Positions 1 to 8,491 of a stretch of DNA of 64,000 nt are shown here, one piece after another (position 1 is the first letter of the stretch; each line of letters begins with the position of its first letter). The notes under the pieces are model-generated. The model ran no database searches. It was not told where the DNA came from and saw nothing but the letters and a program-made list of their open reading frames with translations. Position numbers and translations under genes: made by a program. This stretch comes from Lachnospiraceae bacterium NE2001 (GTDB taxonomy: Bacteria; Bacillota; Clostridia; Lachnospirales; Lachnospiraceae), in contig FOEK01000006.1 in assembly GCA_900110635.1 (NCBI GenBank), forward strand, positions 124,001 to 188,000, given 5' to 3'.

Positions 1-60
1 CAGACTCAGCATATCAAACCTGCAATCTTCTTTAGATTTTAGCACTAACCTATTTACCAT
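1..60 (-). CDS. kdgK: Probable 2-keto-3-deoxygluconate kinase, N-terminal fragment (runs off left edge)
   Basis: An open frame begins with ATG at 60 on the minus strand and stays open to the window edge, giving 20 residues ending in RFDMLSL. A good ribosome-binding site (GAGGATATAGAA) sits directly before the ATG. The tail resembles the first beta strand of PfkB-family sugar kinases, which often begin with a line such as FDLLSLGEIMLRL. The gene lies downstream of eda in the same direction, exactly where the kinase linking UxuA product (KDG) to the Eda substrate (KDPG) would be expected and is otherwise missing. Only 20 residues are visible, so the identity rests mostly on context and could be wrong. 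Confidence 0.55.
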   Translation of the reverse strand, partial: MVNRLVLKSKEDCRFDMLSL

Positions 61-83
61 TTCTATATCCTCGTAGTTTAATT

Positions 84-116
84 ATGTGCAAGCGGGGACT
101 GTCCCCACTTGCACAT
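84..116. repeat. Palindromic intergenic repeat, GGGG-TCCCC family, copy 1
   Basis: Perfect 14-bp inverted repeat (arms 84-97 and 103-116) with a 5-nt loop and the core GGGGACTGTCCCC. It sits between eda (stop at 129) and the probable kdgK start. Copies with the same architecture occur at 33661 and 36950. There is no poly-T run, so it is not an ordinary intrinsic terminator; it may stabilise an mRNA 3' end or be a REP-like element. Confidence 0.8.
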
Positions 117-128
117 TTTATTACTCAT

Positions 129-767
129 TTATCTCTGAACCAATGCTGCTGCTTCACAAACCAGTGTTTCGATTTCTTCAAAGCTTCCAGAGTTTATCAG
201 GTCCTTCTTTACCATCCAGCTGCCGCCGCACGCAACTATACGGTCATATGCCAGGTAATCTGAAACATTCTTTGCATTAATTCCACCAGTTGGCATAAAG
301 GACAGCTTAGTATAGGCTGCCGCAACCGCTTTGATCATAGCCAGACCTCCTGATGGTTCAGCCGGAAAGAACTTCACAAAGTCCAGTCCCAGAGCCATAG
401 CCTGTTCCATTTCACTAGGAGTCTGTGTACCAGGTGTAAATGGTATGCCCCGTTCCATAGCATACTTCACTGTGTCTGGATTAAATCCCGGACTCACCAG
501 AAATTCAGCCCCTGCATCCACAGCTCTGTCCACCTGTTCTCTGGTAAGGACCGTTCCCGCTCCCACAAGAAGCTCCGGGTATTTATCCTTCATTCTGCGA
601 ATTGCACCAGCCGCTGCATCTGTTCTAAATGTAACTTCAGCTGCTGGAAGACCACCGCGAAGCAGTGCCTCGGCCAGTGGCTCAGCCTGCTCCTCATCAT
701 CCAGCACTACTACTGGAATGATGCCTATCCTTCTAAACTCTTCTTTTATTTCATCTATTGTTTTCAT
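129..767 (-). CDS. eda: KDPG / KHG aldolase
   Basis: Bifunctional 2-keto-3-deoxy-6-phosphogluconate / 4-hydroxy-2-oxoglutarate aldolase, a class I cytoplasmic enzyme splitting KDPG into pyruvate and glyceraldehyde 3-phosphate, the last step of glucuronate breakdown. The 212-residue protein is normal for the family. Visible marks are the catalytic Glu in AEVTFRT (E44), the Schiff-base Lys in FVKFFPAEPSGG (K132) and the phosphate-binding GGIN near the C terminus. The longest frame starts with TTG at 794 inside uxaC; the ATG at 767, preceded by TTAGGTG and beginning MKTIDEIKEEF, fits the family better. It lies 13 nt after uxaC and is surely co-transcribed with it. Confidence 0.93.
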   Translation of the reverse strand: MKTIDEIKEEFRRIGIIPVVVLDDEEQAEPLAEALLRGGLPAAEVTFRTDAAAGAIRRMKDKYPELLVGAGTVLTREQVDRAVDAGAEFLVSPGFNPDTVKYAMERGIPFTPGTQTPSEMEQAMALGLDFVKFFPAEPSGGLAMIKAVAAAYTKLSFMPTGGINAKNVSDYLAYDRIVACGGSWMVKKDLINSGSFEEIETLVCEAAALVQR

Positions 768-780
768 AGCACCTAATCTC

Positions 781-2232
781 TTAATCAAAGTCAAAGTAAT
801 CCTTGGCGTTGTTGTAGCAGATATTCTCCACCATTTCGCCCAGATATATCATATCGTATGGATACTCTCCATTCTCCACTAATGTTCCAAGACGGTCGCA
901 AAGGATTCGTCTGAAATACTCATGTCTTGGGAAGGACAGGAAGCTTCTCGAATCGGTAAGCATTCCGATAAATGTTGAAAGCAGTCCTGTATCTGAAAGT
1001 ATCTGCAGCTGCTGCTCTATGCCAAACTTGTGATCATTGAACCACCAGGCACTTCCCAGCTGAACCTTTCCTCTGATTCCCTTGCTGTTACCCTGGAAGC
1101 ATCCTGCCAGAGTTGACAGAGCCATAGCATCCTTTGGATTCAGATAATACAGAATAGTGCGTGGCAGCTCATCTTCAGCATCCATAACACTAAGAAGCTT
1201 TGCCAGCTGAGGAATATAGTTAAAATCTCCTATACTGTCATATCCTGAATCTGCGCCAAGAATCTTGAACATTCTTTCGGAGTTGTTACGAAGAGCACCT
1301 ATATGAAGCTGCATAACCATTTCACGCTCTGCATACATTTTACCAAGACAGATAAGTACATATCCTCTAAATGCTGCTGCTTCATCTAAAGTAATCGAAC
1401 AAGACTCTTCTGATAGTCTCTTCTTAAATATCTTATCAACAGCACTAAGAGTTGTTTCTCTAAAGAAATCCTTCTCCAGACTGTGATCTGTCACACGACA
1501 GCCAACACTTACAAAATAGTCGAGCCTCTTACCAAGTGCTGCAAGAAGTGTCTCAATATCTGTAATCTCTATTCCAGCCGCTTCCCCCAGCTCGCTCATA
1601 TAGGAGACAAACCCATCATCTTCAATCTCCAGAACCCTGCCAGGTCTAAAGGAAGGTCTTACGCTTATCTCGAAATCATCAGCCGCTATCTTCTTATGCC
1701 ACTCCAGGGTATCCGCCGGATCATCAGTGGTACATATAGTCTCGGCCTTCTGTTTTCTAAGAAGATTCCGAACTGAGTAATCCCCCTTCTTAAGAAGTGC
1801 ATTACATTTTTCCCATATATAATCTGCAGTATCAGGAGTGAGAGCCTCATCGATATCGAAGTACCTCTTCAGTTCCAGATGAGTCCAATGATACAAAGGA
1901 CTTCCTACCAGGCTTTGAACCGTATCAGCATAGGCCAGGAACCTTCTATAATCCAGCTCCTCTTCCTCAATAAAGCTGTCAACAGAGGTGACATTTTTAC
2001 GACCAGTCACCAGTTCCTCAGGATATCCCATAGCCCTGATGGCACGCCACTTGTAGTGATCGCCCCCCAGCCAGAGCTCGGTCATATTCTCATATACCTT
2101 GTCTTCAGCAATCTCCTGTGGGTTTAGATGGTTGTGATAATCAATAATTGGCATCTTTGCAGCATGCTCATAATAAAGCTTTACCGCCGGTTTACTCTTT
2201 AGTAAGAAAAATTCATCTATTATACTTCTCAT
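781..2232 (-). CDS. uxaC: Uronate (glucuronate) isomerase
   Basis: Converts D-glucuronate to D-fructuronate (and galacturonate to tagaturonate), the entry step for glucuronic acid released by the GH115 enzyme of this locus. It belongs to the amidohydrolase superfamily; the N-terminal metal-binding DYHNHL motif and the GDHYKWRAIRAMG stretch are typical. The ATG at 2232 (MRSIIDEFFLL) was chosen because it aligns with the usual UxaC N terminus and has AAAGGGG ten bases upstream; the longer frame from 2280 adds 16 residues without a good ribosome-binding site. The protein is then 483 residues, somewhat longer than many homologues. Cytoplasmic; co-directional with eda and the esterase upstream. 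Confidence 0.95.
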   Translation of the reverse strand: MRSIIDEFFLLKSKPAVKLYYEHAAKMPIIDYHNHLNPQEIAEDKVYENMTELWLGGDHYKWRAIRAMGYPEELVTGRKNVTSVDSFIEEEELDYRRFLAYADTVQSLVGSPLYHWTHLELKRYFDIDEALTPDTADYIWEKCNALLKKGDYSVRNLLRKQKAETICTTDDPADTLEWHKKIAADDFEISVRPSFRPGRVLEIEDDGFVSYMSELGEAAGIEITDIETLLAALGKRLDYFVSVGCRVTDHSLEKDFFRETTLSAVDKIFKKRLSEESCSITLDEAAAFRGYVLICLGKMYAEREMVMQLHIGALRNNSERMFKILGADSGYDSIGDFNYIPQLAKLLSVMDAEDELPRTILYYLNPKDAMALSTLAGCFQGNSKGIRGKVQLGSAWWFNDHKFGIEQQLQILSDTGLLSTFIGMLTDSRSFLSFPRHEYFRRILCDRLGTLVENGEYPYDMIYLGEMVENICYNNAKDYFDFD

Positions 2233-2284
2233 ACACCCCATACCCCTTTCAAGTTTTTTACTATAACCCAAATCCTGCATCCAC

Positions 2285-2305
2285 TTAGTAGCCTTTTGCT
2301 ACTAA
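2285..2305 (-). other. Short hairpin between esterase and uxaC
   Basis: Perfect 8-bp inverted repeat TTAGTAGC / GCTACTAA with a 5-nt loop, in the gap between the carboxylesterase stop and the uxaC start. There is no T-run after it, so it is more likely an mRNA-processing or stabilising hairpin than a terminator. Confidence 0.5.
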
Positions 2306-2310
2306 CTAAT

Positions 2311-3681
2311 TTAGTCTTCTTTAAGTCTGAACACATTCTGTTTCTCAGCATCATAGCTTTCCCACTTTTGCATCTCGGTTCCATCAGCATCCAGTCCATT
2401 AGGATCCCCAGTCTTAACAAAGTTAGCAAAATAATTGCACATAACTCTTGCCAGATCAAAATGCTTGCCCTTAAATGGTCTCCAGCATTTCTGGATAGAT
2501 TCGAACCAGAACCAGAGATCAACAGAGTGAAATGTACCTGGATTATCCTCACCTGGTATAGATGGATTGAAGCAATAGCAATAGAAGTTTGCTGTCTTTC
2601 CTAAAGCTTTCTCACTTTCGATAGCCTTTGCGACAGAAGTCTTTACACTCTTTTCAACTATATTAACCCCGCCGAATGTAAACTCATCGCTGGTGTATCC
2701 AGTTATCACTGGAACATCCGGATACTTTCCTTCCTCAAGAAGTGTAAGTGGATTTCCCATGTAGTTCTTTCCATCTGTTATAGGGAACATCTTCTTATCG
2801 ATTTGAGGAGGTGAATCTGGATCAAATGTCATTGGAGAGAATTCTCCATAGAGATCACGAACCTTAGCAGCGTCCATAGCCCTGGCCTCTTCAAGACTCT
2901 TAACTCCCATAAACTTAAAGAACTCTTCACCCTTCTTCTCAGCCTCTTCTAGTGTAAGAGGATTGAAGATATCTCCTGGCATTCCGTCCATGTTTATCAT
3001 TCCACTGAAGATGACTGCGCCCTTAACGATGTCTTTATTTGCCTCACAGGTTAACTGCTGAAGTGTACTTCCGCCACCTGCCGACTGACCAGCGATAGTA
3101 ATCCTCTCTGGATCACCACCAAAGGCAGCAATATTTCTATATACCCAGTGAAGTCCAGCCTGCTGATCCAGAAGGCCAAAGTTTGCTGGTGCATCAGGGT
3201 TCTCCTTTGTTATCTCTGGATGCGCAAGGAAGCCCATTACCGCAAGTCTGTAGTTTACACTTACAACTATGATGCCTCTTCTTGCAAGACGCTCACCATC
3301 GAATTCCATTTCAGCTGTATATCCCCACTGAAATGCGCCGCCAAAGTACCACACAAGAACTGGAAGCTTCTCATCTGCACTCTTTGCTGGTGTCCAGACA
3401 TTAAGATAGAGGCAGTCCTCATCCATTGGAATATCTGGATCAACGTGCCACTCCTTGCAATATACGTCTTCACCAACGCCTGGCTGATCCTGCATAGAGA
3501 TAGGAGCAAACTCCTGAGCCAGCAGCACGCCGTCCCAGTCAGGACAAGGCTGTGGTGCTCTCCAGCGATTCTTTCCAACTGGTGGTGCAGCATAAGGGAT
3601 ACCCTTAAATGCTGTTACACGAGGGTCCGCGGATGCGACACCTCTTACTATTCCATTTTCAACTTTTACTTCTCTAATCAT
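2311..3681 (-). CDS. Type-B carboxylesterase (para-nitrobenzyl esterase family)
   Basis: Alpha/beta-hydrolase fold serine esterase. The nucleophile elbow GQSAGGGS and the preceding FGGDPERIT are diagnostic for the type-B carboxylesterases (Pfam COesterase); the catalytic His is probably in FHSVDLWF near the C terminus, and GGAFQWG supplies the oxyanion hole. There is no signal peptide, so it acts in the cytoplasm. In this locus its likely job is removing acetyl, or perhaps feruloyl, esters from imported xylan oligosaccharides, an inference from context. The ATG at 3681 (MIREVKVENG) has AGAGGAT upstream; the longer frame begins with TTG. The 456-residue length is slightly short for the family. 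Substrate specificity cannot be read from sequence. Confidence 0.85.
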   Translation of the reverse strand: MIREVKVENGIVRGVASADPRVTAFKGIPYAAPPVGKNRWRAPQPCPDWDGVLLAQEFAPISMQDQPGVGEDVYCKEWHVDPDIPMDEDCLYLNVWTPAKSADEKLPVLVWYFGGAFQWGYTAEMEFDGERLARRGIIVVSVNYRLAVMGFLAHPEITKENPDAPANFGLLDQQAGLHWVYRNIAAFGGDPERITIAGQSAGGGSTLQQLTCEANKDIVKGAVIFSGMINMDGMPGDIFNPLTLEEAEKKGEEFFKFMGVKSLEEARAMDAAKVRDLYGEFSPMTFDPDSPPQIDKKMFPITDGKNYMGNPLTLLEEGKYPDVPVITGYTSDEFTFGGVNIVEKSVKTSVAKAIESEKALGKTANFYCYCFNPSIPGEDNPGTFHSVDLWFWFESIQKCWRPFKGKHFDLARVMCNYFANFVKTGDPNGLDADGTEMQKWESYDAEKQNVFRLKED

Positions 3682-3713
3682 ATTTCTCAAATCCTCTTTT
3701 ATATTTATTAGAA

Positions 3714-3820
3714 CACCTCATCCGCCTGCTTCGCAGGCACCTTCCTCTCGTCTGCCGACTCGGTCAATCGGCCTAACCCGTGTGCCACCGGCACACAGGC
3801 CGTCCTCAAGGGGAAGGCTT
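3714..3820. repeat. Dispersed repeat, long (107-nt) form, copy A, with nested hairpin
   Basis: Begins CACCTCATCCG, has a small stem (GCCTGC / GCAGGC), and ends with CCTCAAGGGGAAGGCTT. A nested hairpin, GTGTGCC-ACC-GGCACAC framed by GGCC on both sides (3770-3801), sits inside. Copy B at 11473 has the same length and layout; the 53-nt form at 51979 lacks the inner segment. The stop codon and the last few codons (KPSP) of the acetylesterase on the minus strand are supplied by the end of this repeat. Confidence 0.85.
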
Positions 3821-5734
3821 TAGTTCAAAACGGAAAGGAACTACTGGAAGGCGGTCCTCACTGTAAAGGTTTGCATCCAGCGGGCTGTCACTCCAGGCAT
3901 AGCTAAGAACCTCTGCCCCCTTTGGATATGTGACACGCACCTTATTTGCTTCAACAAGCTTTGCCTCTGCCGGATAAGCCTTACCATCAATCCAGTAGTC
4001 GAAGCCAATAACGTCCTTTTCATTTCTATCCTCATCAATCAGCATTCCGATACCATGACTTAGTATCAGTTTAATACTATCTTCAAATATAACCTCTGCC
4101 TCATCTACATTTTCATCCAGATTTGAGAACAGCACCTCAACCTTTTCAGGACCTGGTATATACTTATCCTTGCCATATACAAGATCTTCTGCCGCCAGAG
4201 CAGCGCGTCTTCCAACCTCCTTCTTGTTGGTCGGATGAAGATCATTAAACTCTCCCAGGTCATAGGCCTGAATCATAGCCGTCTTCGGAAGTTCACAGCA
4301 TTTCCTCTGTTCCTCGGTAAGATAGCTTCTTCTGCCGAAATAACCTGCTCTGTTGCCATCATTAAAGGCTGCAAGTTGTACAAACATAAATGGCAGGCTC
4401 TCATCTCCCCAGAGTTTTCTCCAGTCCTTGATTACAGCCTCAAACTCCTCTTTATAGGTAGCGTAATCATCTACATTTGACTCACCCTGATAGAAGAAAA
4501 ATCCCTTACACTTCTGACGCTTGAGGGGATATACCATACAGTTATAAACGCCCGTTGCCTTGTAGGAGAAGAATGTCATATTTTCAATAAATGGCATATC
4601 CTTTGCCACCGTGTACTCCCACTCACCAGCAAGAGATACAGTCTCCCCATCAGGACGCTTTATCATATAATACTTGCCAAGACCAGGCATAAAGCCGCCC
4701 TCACGTCTAAAGACAAGAAGCCTAATCTCGATAACATTTTTACCCTCTTTAAGAAGTCCCTTAGGAACCTTATATATTCTTGGAGGATAGAGATATCCTG
4801 TCTCACCGACATACTGTCCGTTTACATAGACCTTGTCAGAATCAATGATAGCGCCAAGATACAGCTTTGTATCAGTGTCACTCCAGCCCTCTCCCAGCTC
4901 TATCTCTTTCTTAAAATGTACCGCAAGACATTTACCTCCCAGAGGAGTACCCTCAAAGAAGCCTGGCACATTAAAGGTTCCACTGAGATTACCCGAAAGA
5001 TCCTGTTCAAATGACTTATCAGCATCCTCTCTCCAGGCTATATCCTCTGCCTGCTCTCTGGAAATAGTTTCCTGAACCCACTCATCATTCTGACACTCTT
5101 CATACTCAGCAACGTGAAGTCCAAGTTCTCTCATAGTCTCTTCACTAACCCAGGCCTTTATCGGAGTACCACCAATGGCAGTGTTGTATATACCAACAGT
5201 AACTCCTTCTCTTTCACTTATTTCCTTTGCAGTGAAGAATGGAACCGCGCCAAAATCAAGAATCTCAGGCATCTTTGCATATTTCCAGCTTCCACCTTCG
5301 ATCATATCCTCAGTATGATGGAAATTGTACTTCTCAGGAACTCTGAAGAATCGAATATTCTTATTATCAGTGGATGTGATCTCATCAGCATAGCGCTCCA
5401 TGGTACGAGCCAGAGGAAGCTCCATATTGGACTGGCCTCCGCATACAAAGACATCACCATAGGTTATATACTGAATATCGATTTTCTCGGCCGAGTCCTC
5501 TTCCCACACTGTGAGAGTAAACTCACCACCTGCTGGATAGTTAGGAAGCTTTCCACTGAAGAAACCGTTTTCATCTATACTTAGTGCTGTCTTAAAGACC
5601 TCATCTCTCTTCTCAGGATCATCGTTTTGAAACTGAACCAAAACCTTTTTATCGGCATAACCCCAAAGAAGGTTATCATCTGTGTCCCTCTGAAGAACCA
5701 TATAATCGCTAAATATACTTGATAGCTTTATCAT
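3806..5734 (-). CDS. Sialate O-acetylesterase-like SGNH esterase (probable acetyl-xylooligosaccharide esterase)
   Basis: SGNH-hydrolase related to sialate O-acetylesterases; relatives in xylan loci act as acetylxylan esterases (CE20 and similar). Visible marks: nucleophile block GGQSNMELPL near residue 97, oxyanion block GIYNTAIGGTPIKAW, FFYQGESN, and the Asp/His block NDLHPTNKKEVGRRA. Between roughly residues 270 and 400 a beta-rich, galactose-binding-like module (LYLGAIIDSDKVYVNG) is inserted, as is common in this family. There is no signal peptide, so it should deacetylate imported oligosaccharides in the cytoplasm. The ATG at 5734 has AGGGGGT upstream. The final four residues lie in a dispersed repeat, so the C terminus has been rewritten by that element. 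Confidence 0.88.
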   Translation of the reverse strand: MIKLSSIFSDYMVLQRDTDDNLLWGYADKKVLVQFQNDDPEKRDEVFKTALSIDENGFFSGKLPNYPAGGEFTLTVWEEDSAEKIDIQYITYGDVFVCGGQSNMELPLARTMERYADEITSTDNKNIRFFRVPEKYNFHHTEDMIEGGSWKYAKMPEILDFGAVPFFTAKEISEREGVTVGIYNTAIGGTPIKAWVSEETMRELGLHVAEYEECQNDEWVQETISREQAEDIAWREDADKSFEQDLSGNLSGTFNVPGFFEGTPLGGKCLAVHFKKEIELGEGWSDTDTKLYLGAIIDSDKVYVNGQYVGETGYLYPPRIYKVPKGLLKEGKNVIEIRLLVFRREGGFMPGLGKYYMIKRPDGETVSLAGEWEYTVAKDMPFIENMTFFSYKATGVYNCMVYPLKRQKCKGFFFYQGESNVDDYATYKEEFEAVIKDWRKLWGDESLPFMFVQLAAFNDGNRAGYFGRRSYLTEEQRKCCELPKTAMIQAYDLGEFNDLHPTNKKEVGRRAALAAEDLVYGKDKYIPGPEKVEVLFSNLDENVDEAEVIFEDSIKLILSHGIGMLIDEDRNEKDVIGFDYWIDGKAYPAEAKLVEANKVRVTYPKGAEVLSYAWSDSPLDANLYSEDRLPVVPFRFELKPSP

Positions 5735-5811
5735 ATCTATTACCCCCTATTATGAAGGGCACTTTGTCACTTCACATTATCTAAAAGCCCCTTCATCACT
5801 ATAATCTTTCT

Positions 5812-7413
5812 CTATTCATTTACCAGATTTGAGAGTGCTCTTCGAACCGCTCCCGGACCCGCTAGCATTTCAGAGAGATGCTTCTTAATCTTGACATTCA
5901 TATCATCTGTTTCAAATATGTTGATGCCAAAAAGCTCCTCTTTACTGAGTATCCAGTTGACCCCTGACATATCGTTATCAGTATTCCCAAGGGTTATGCC
6001 ATCCATTGCATCCTTCACCACTTCCAGCATAGGATCAGGGCTGAGCTCCATAGGATTTCCCTCATCATCTACACCCACAAGATATCTAAGCCATGCTGCC
6101 AGAACAAATGGAATAATACGCATATTATCCTCTATACCCTTCTGAACATAACCATTTATTGTTTCGCCGAATCTGATGGCCAGTTTCTGACTGGTGTCTG
6201 TGGCAATCCTCTGTGGTGTATCAGGAAGATAAGGATTTGGAAGTCGCTCCTCAAGAACCTCCTTGATAAAGCTTTCCGGACTGATGATCCCCGGACTCAC
6301 CACAACTGGCATGCATTCCTCACCCAGCTTGTAAACCAGCTTACGAAGGTCTTCGTCCTGCATTTCATCTGATATCTTCTTATATCCAAGGAGACAGCCT
6401 GTTATCGCAAGCGCTGTATGAAGCGGATTGAGACAGGTCATAACCTTCATTTTCTCTGCTTTATTTACCGTATCACGGTCAGTCATATAAACTCCCGCAT
6501 CCTCGAGAGGTGGTCTTCCATTTGGAAATGAATCTTCTATCACCAGATATTCAGGAATCTCCGCATTGACAAAAGGTGCAATATATGTGTGCCTGCTGGT
6601 GATGATCGGATCCATATCTTCTACGCCAAGATTCTTAAGCTCCTGGGCAATAGAATCATCCGGTCTAGGAGTGATCTTATCGATCATACTCCAAGGAAAT
6701 GCTACAACTGACTCATCTGAAATATAATCAACAAAGTCTTCTGTTACAAAGCCTCTCTTCTGCCATTTTCTTGCAACAAAGAGAACTCCGTCCCGAAGCT
6801 TCTTTCCGTTCTGGCTGCAGTTATCCATACTGACCAAAGCTATCTTTGCAGCTCCAGCCTTATACCTTGCCAGAAGCATTGAAGTTACAACACCCATTGC
6901 AGTAGTAGGAGCCTCTGGTCCTCTGGCTATATCTGTCTCCACAAAAGGAATGGTATTTCCAGAGATATCCGTGCAGGCGTAACCCTTTTCTGTGATGGTA
7001 AATGATATCATCTTGAGGGAGTCCTTCGATGCGATCCGATGCAGTTCCGCCAGATGCTCGTTATCTGCTTTTATTGCAGCCGCTATCCCAGCCGTCACTC
7101 TTTTCACGCTGTTGCCGTCGGGCTTAAGCCCCACAGAAAGAGTCAGGTTATCGAAGGGTTCATATATCTTATCAATTATCTCACCATCAAATGTATCAGC
7201 TGCGATAATTCCTGTGGAGAGTTCACCCTTTCCAATCAGGGTATCAGCTATACCACCGATAAAACCTCTGAAGATATTTCCTGCACCAAAATGAATCCAT
7301 TCTGGAGTCTCCTTAGTCTTCTCTCTGACTGCTTCTATATTATAGCCCGGGAGACTTACCCCCACCGCCTCCCAGGCCTGTCCAGCTTTAATTCCTTCTA
7401 CTGTAAGCTTCAC
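5812..7413 (-). CDS. uxuB: D-fructuronate reductase / mannonate oxidoreductase (mannitol dehydrogenase family)
   Basis: NAD(H)-dependent long-chain mannitol dehydrogenase family enzyme reducing D-fructuronate to D-mannonate. The N-terminal Rossmann part contains IHFGAGNIFRGFIG, and the C-terminal helical domain carries the family line VMTCLNPLHTALAI with its Asn and His. The 533-residue length is typical. It starts with GTG at 7413, inside the last codons of uxuA (26-nt overlap), and has GAGGTAGAAGAT as ribosome-binding site, so translation is probably coupled. With uxaC and uxuA it completes glucuronate to 2-keto-3-deoxygluconate. Confidence 0.93.
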   Translation of the reverse strand: MKLTVEGIKAGQAWEAVGVSLPGYNIEAVREKTKETPEWIHFGAGNIFRGFIGGIADTLIGKGELSTGIIAADTFDGEIIDKIYEPFDNLTLSVGLKPDGNSVKRVTAGIAAAIKADNEHLAELHRIASKDSLKMISFTITEKGYACTDISGNTIPFVETDIARGPEAPTTAMGVVTSMLLARYKAGAAKIALVSMDNCSQNGKKLRDGVLFVARKWQKRGFVTEDFVDYISDESVVAFPWSMIDKITPRPDDSIAQELKNLGVEDMDPIITSRHTYIAPFVNAEIPEYLVIEDSFPNGRPPLEDAGVYMTDRDTVNKAEKMKVMTCLNPLHTALAITGCLLGYKKISDEMQDEDLRKLVYKLGEECMPVVVSPGIISPESFIKEVLEERLPNPYLPDTPQRIATDTSQKLAIRFGETINGYVQKGIEDNMRIIPFVLAAWLRYLVGVDDEGNPMELSPDPMLEVVKDAMDGITLGNTDNDMSGVNWILSKEELFGINIFETDDMNVKIKKHLSEMLAGPGAVRRALSNLVNE

Positions 7414-8482
7414 TATCTTCTACCTCTGTCTTGTCCAGCATATCCCAGGCACCCAGGATATACATTATTCCCAATGCTCTGTCGTATAGGCCATAGCCTG
7501 GACGACATTTTTCTCCCCAGATATGGCGGCCGTGATCTGGTCTGATGTAGCCATCAAAACCAGCATCGTGATAAGCCTTGATAATATCCAGGATACCTAC
7601 ATCTCCATCACAATCGCGGTGAGATGCCTCACTAAAGTCCCCATTTGGAAAATGCTTAACATTTCTTATATGGGCAAATGCTATACGGTCTGCGTGCTTC
7701 CTTACTATCTCTGCCACATTGTTCTTTGGATTCGAACCAAGAGATCCACTGCAAAGAGTGAGACAATTGTACGGATCATCAACCATAGTTACAAATCTAT
7801 CCACTGACTCAGCATCCACAAGAAGTCTTGGCAGGCCAAATATATCCCAAGGTGGATCATCCGGATGGATTGCCATCTTAATTCCTGTCTCGTGACAGGT
7901 TGGCATCAGTGCCTCCAGGAAATACTTAAGATTCTCCCAAAGGGTCTCCTTATCCACATCCTTATACATTTCAAAGAGCTCCTCCAGCGCTGCAAGCCTT
8001 TCAGGTTCCCAGCCCGGCATGGTATAGCCCTCACACTCCTTCAGGATATAATCCGCCATCTCCTTTGGATCCTGCTTTATTTTTTCCTTCTCATAGTAAA
8101 GAGCAGTGGAACCATCTGGAAGGGGATGGAACAGATCCGTTCTGGTCCAGTCAAAAATAGGCATAAAGTTGTAGCACACAACCTTTACTCCAAACTCCGC
8201 CAGATTCCTGAGGGTCTCCTTGTAATTCTCAATATAGAGATCACGGTTTGGCCCCGCAGTCTTTATATCATCGTGAACATTTACCGATTCAACTACAGCC
8301 ATACCGAAGCCGTATTCATCCAGCTCATCCTTAACCTTCTGGATTTCTTCCTTTGTCCAGATTTCCCCCGGCTGCTTCTCATGAAGAGCCCAGACGATCT
8401 CCTCAACTCCGGGTATCTGTTTTATATCTGATAATGAAACCGAATCATTGCCGGTTCCATACCAGCGAAATGACATCTTCAT
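7388..8482 (-). CDS. uxuA: Mannonate dehydratase
   Basis: Dehydrates D-mannonate to 2-keto-3-deoxygluconate. TIM-barrel, metal-dependent enzyme; the expected metal ligands appear in AIHPDDPPW, LCSGSLGSNPKNN, FAHIRNVKHF and RPDHGRHIWGE. The start MKMSFRWYGTGNDSVSL is typical, the ribosome-binding site is AGGAGGAGAGT, and the 364-residue length is normal. It follows the GH115 gene by 9 nt and overlaps uxuB, placing glucuronate release and glucuronate catabolism in one message. Confidence 0.96.
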   Translation of the reverse strand: MKMSFRWYGTGNDSVSLSDIKQIPGVEEIVWALHEKQPGEIWTKEEIQKVKDELDEYGFGMAVVESVNVHDDIKTAGPNRDLYIENYKETLRNLAEFGVKVVCYNFMPIFDWTRTDLFHPLPDGSTALYYEKEKIKQDPKEMADYILKECEGYTMPGWEPERLAALEELFEMYKDVDKETLWENLKYFLEALMPTCHETGIKMAIHPDDPPWDIFGLPRLLVDAESVDRFVTMVDDPYNCLTLCSGSLGSNPKNNVAEIVRKHADRIAFAHIRNVKHFPNGDFSEASHRDCDGDVGILDIIKAYHDAGFDGYIRPDHGRHIWGEKCRPGYGLYDRALGIMYILGAWDMLDKTEVEDSEAYSRRN

Positions 8483-8491
8483 ACTCTCCTC

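Noticed and set aside
331-882. Plus-strand open frames opposite eda, uxaC, the GGDEF genes and others
   Set aside because: They mirror strongly supported genes on the other strand, lack ribosome-binding sites and match no family.
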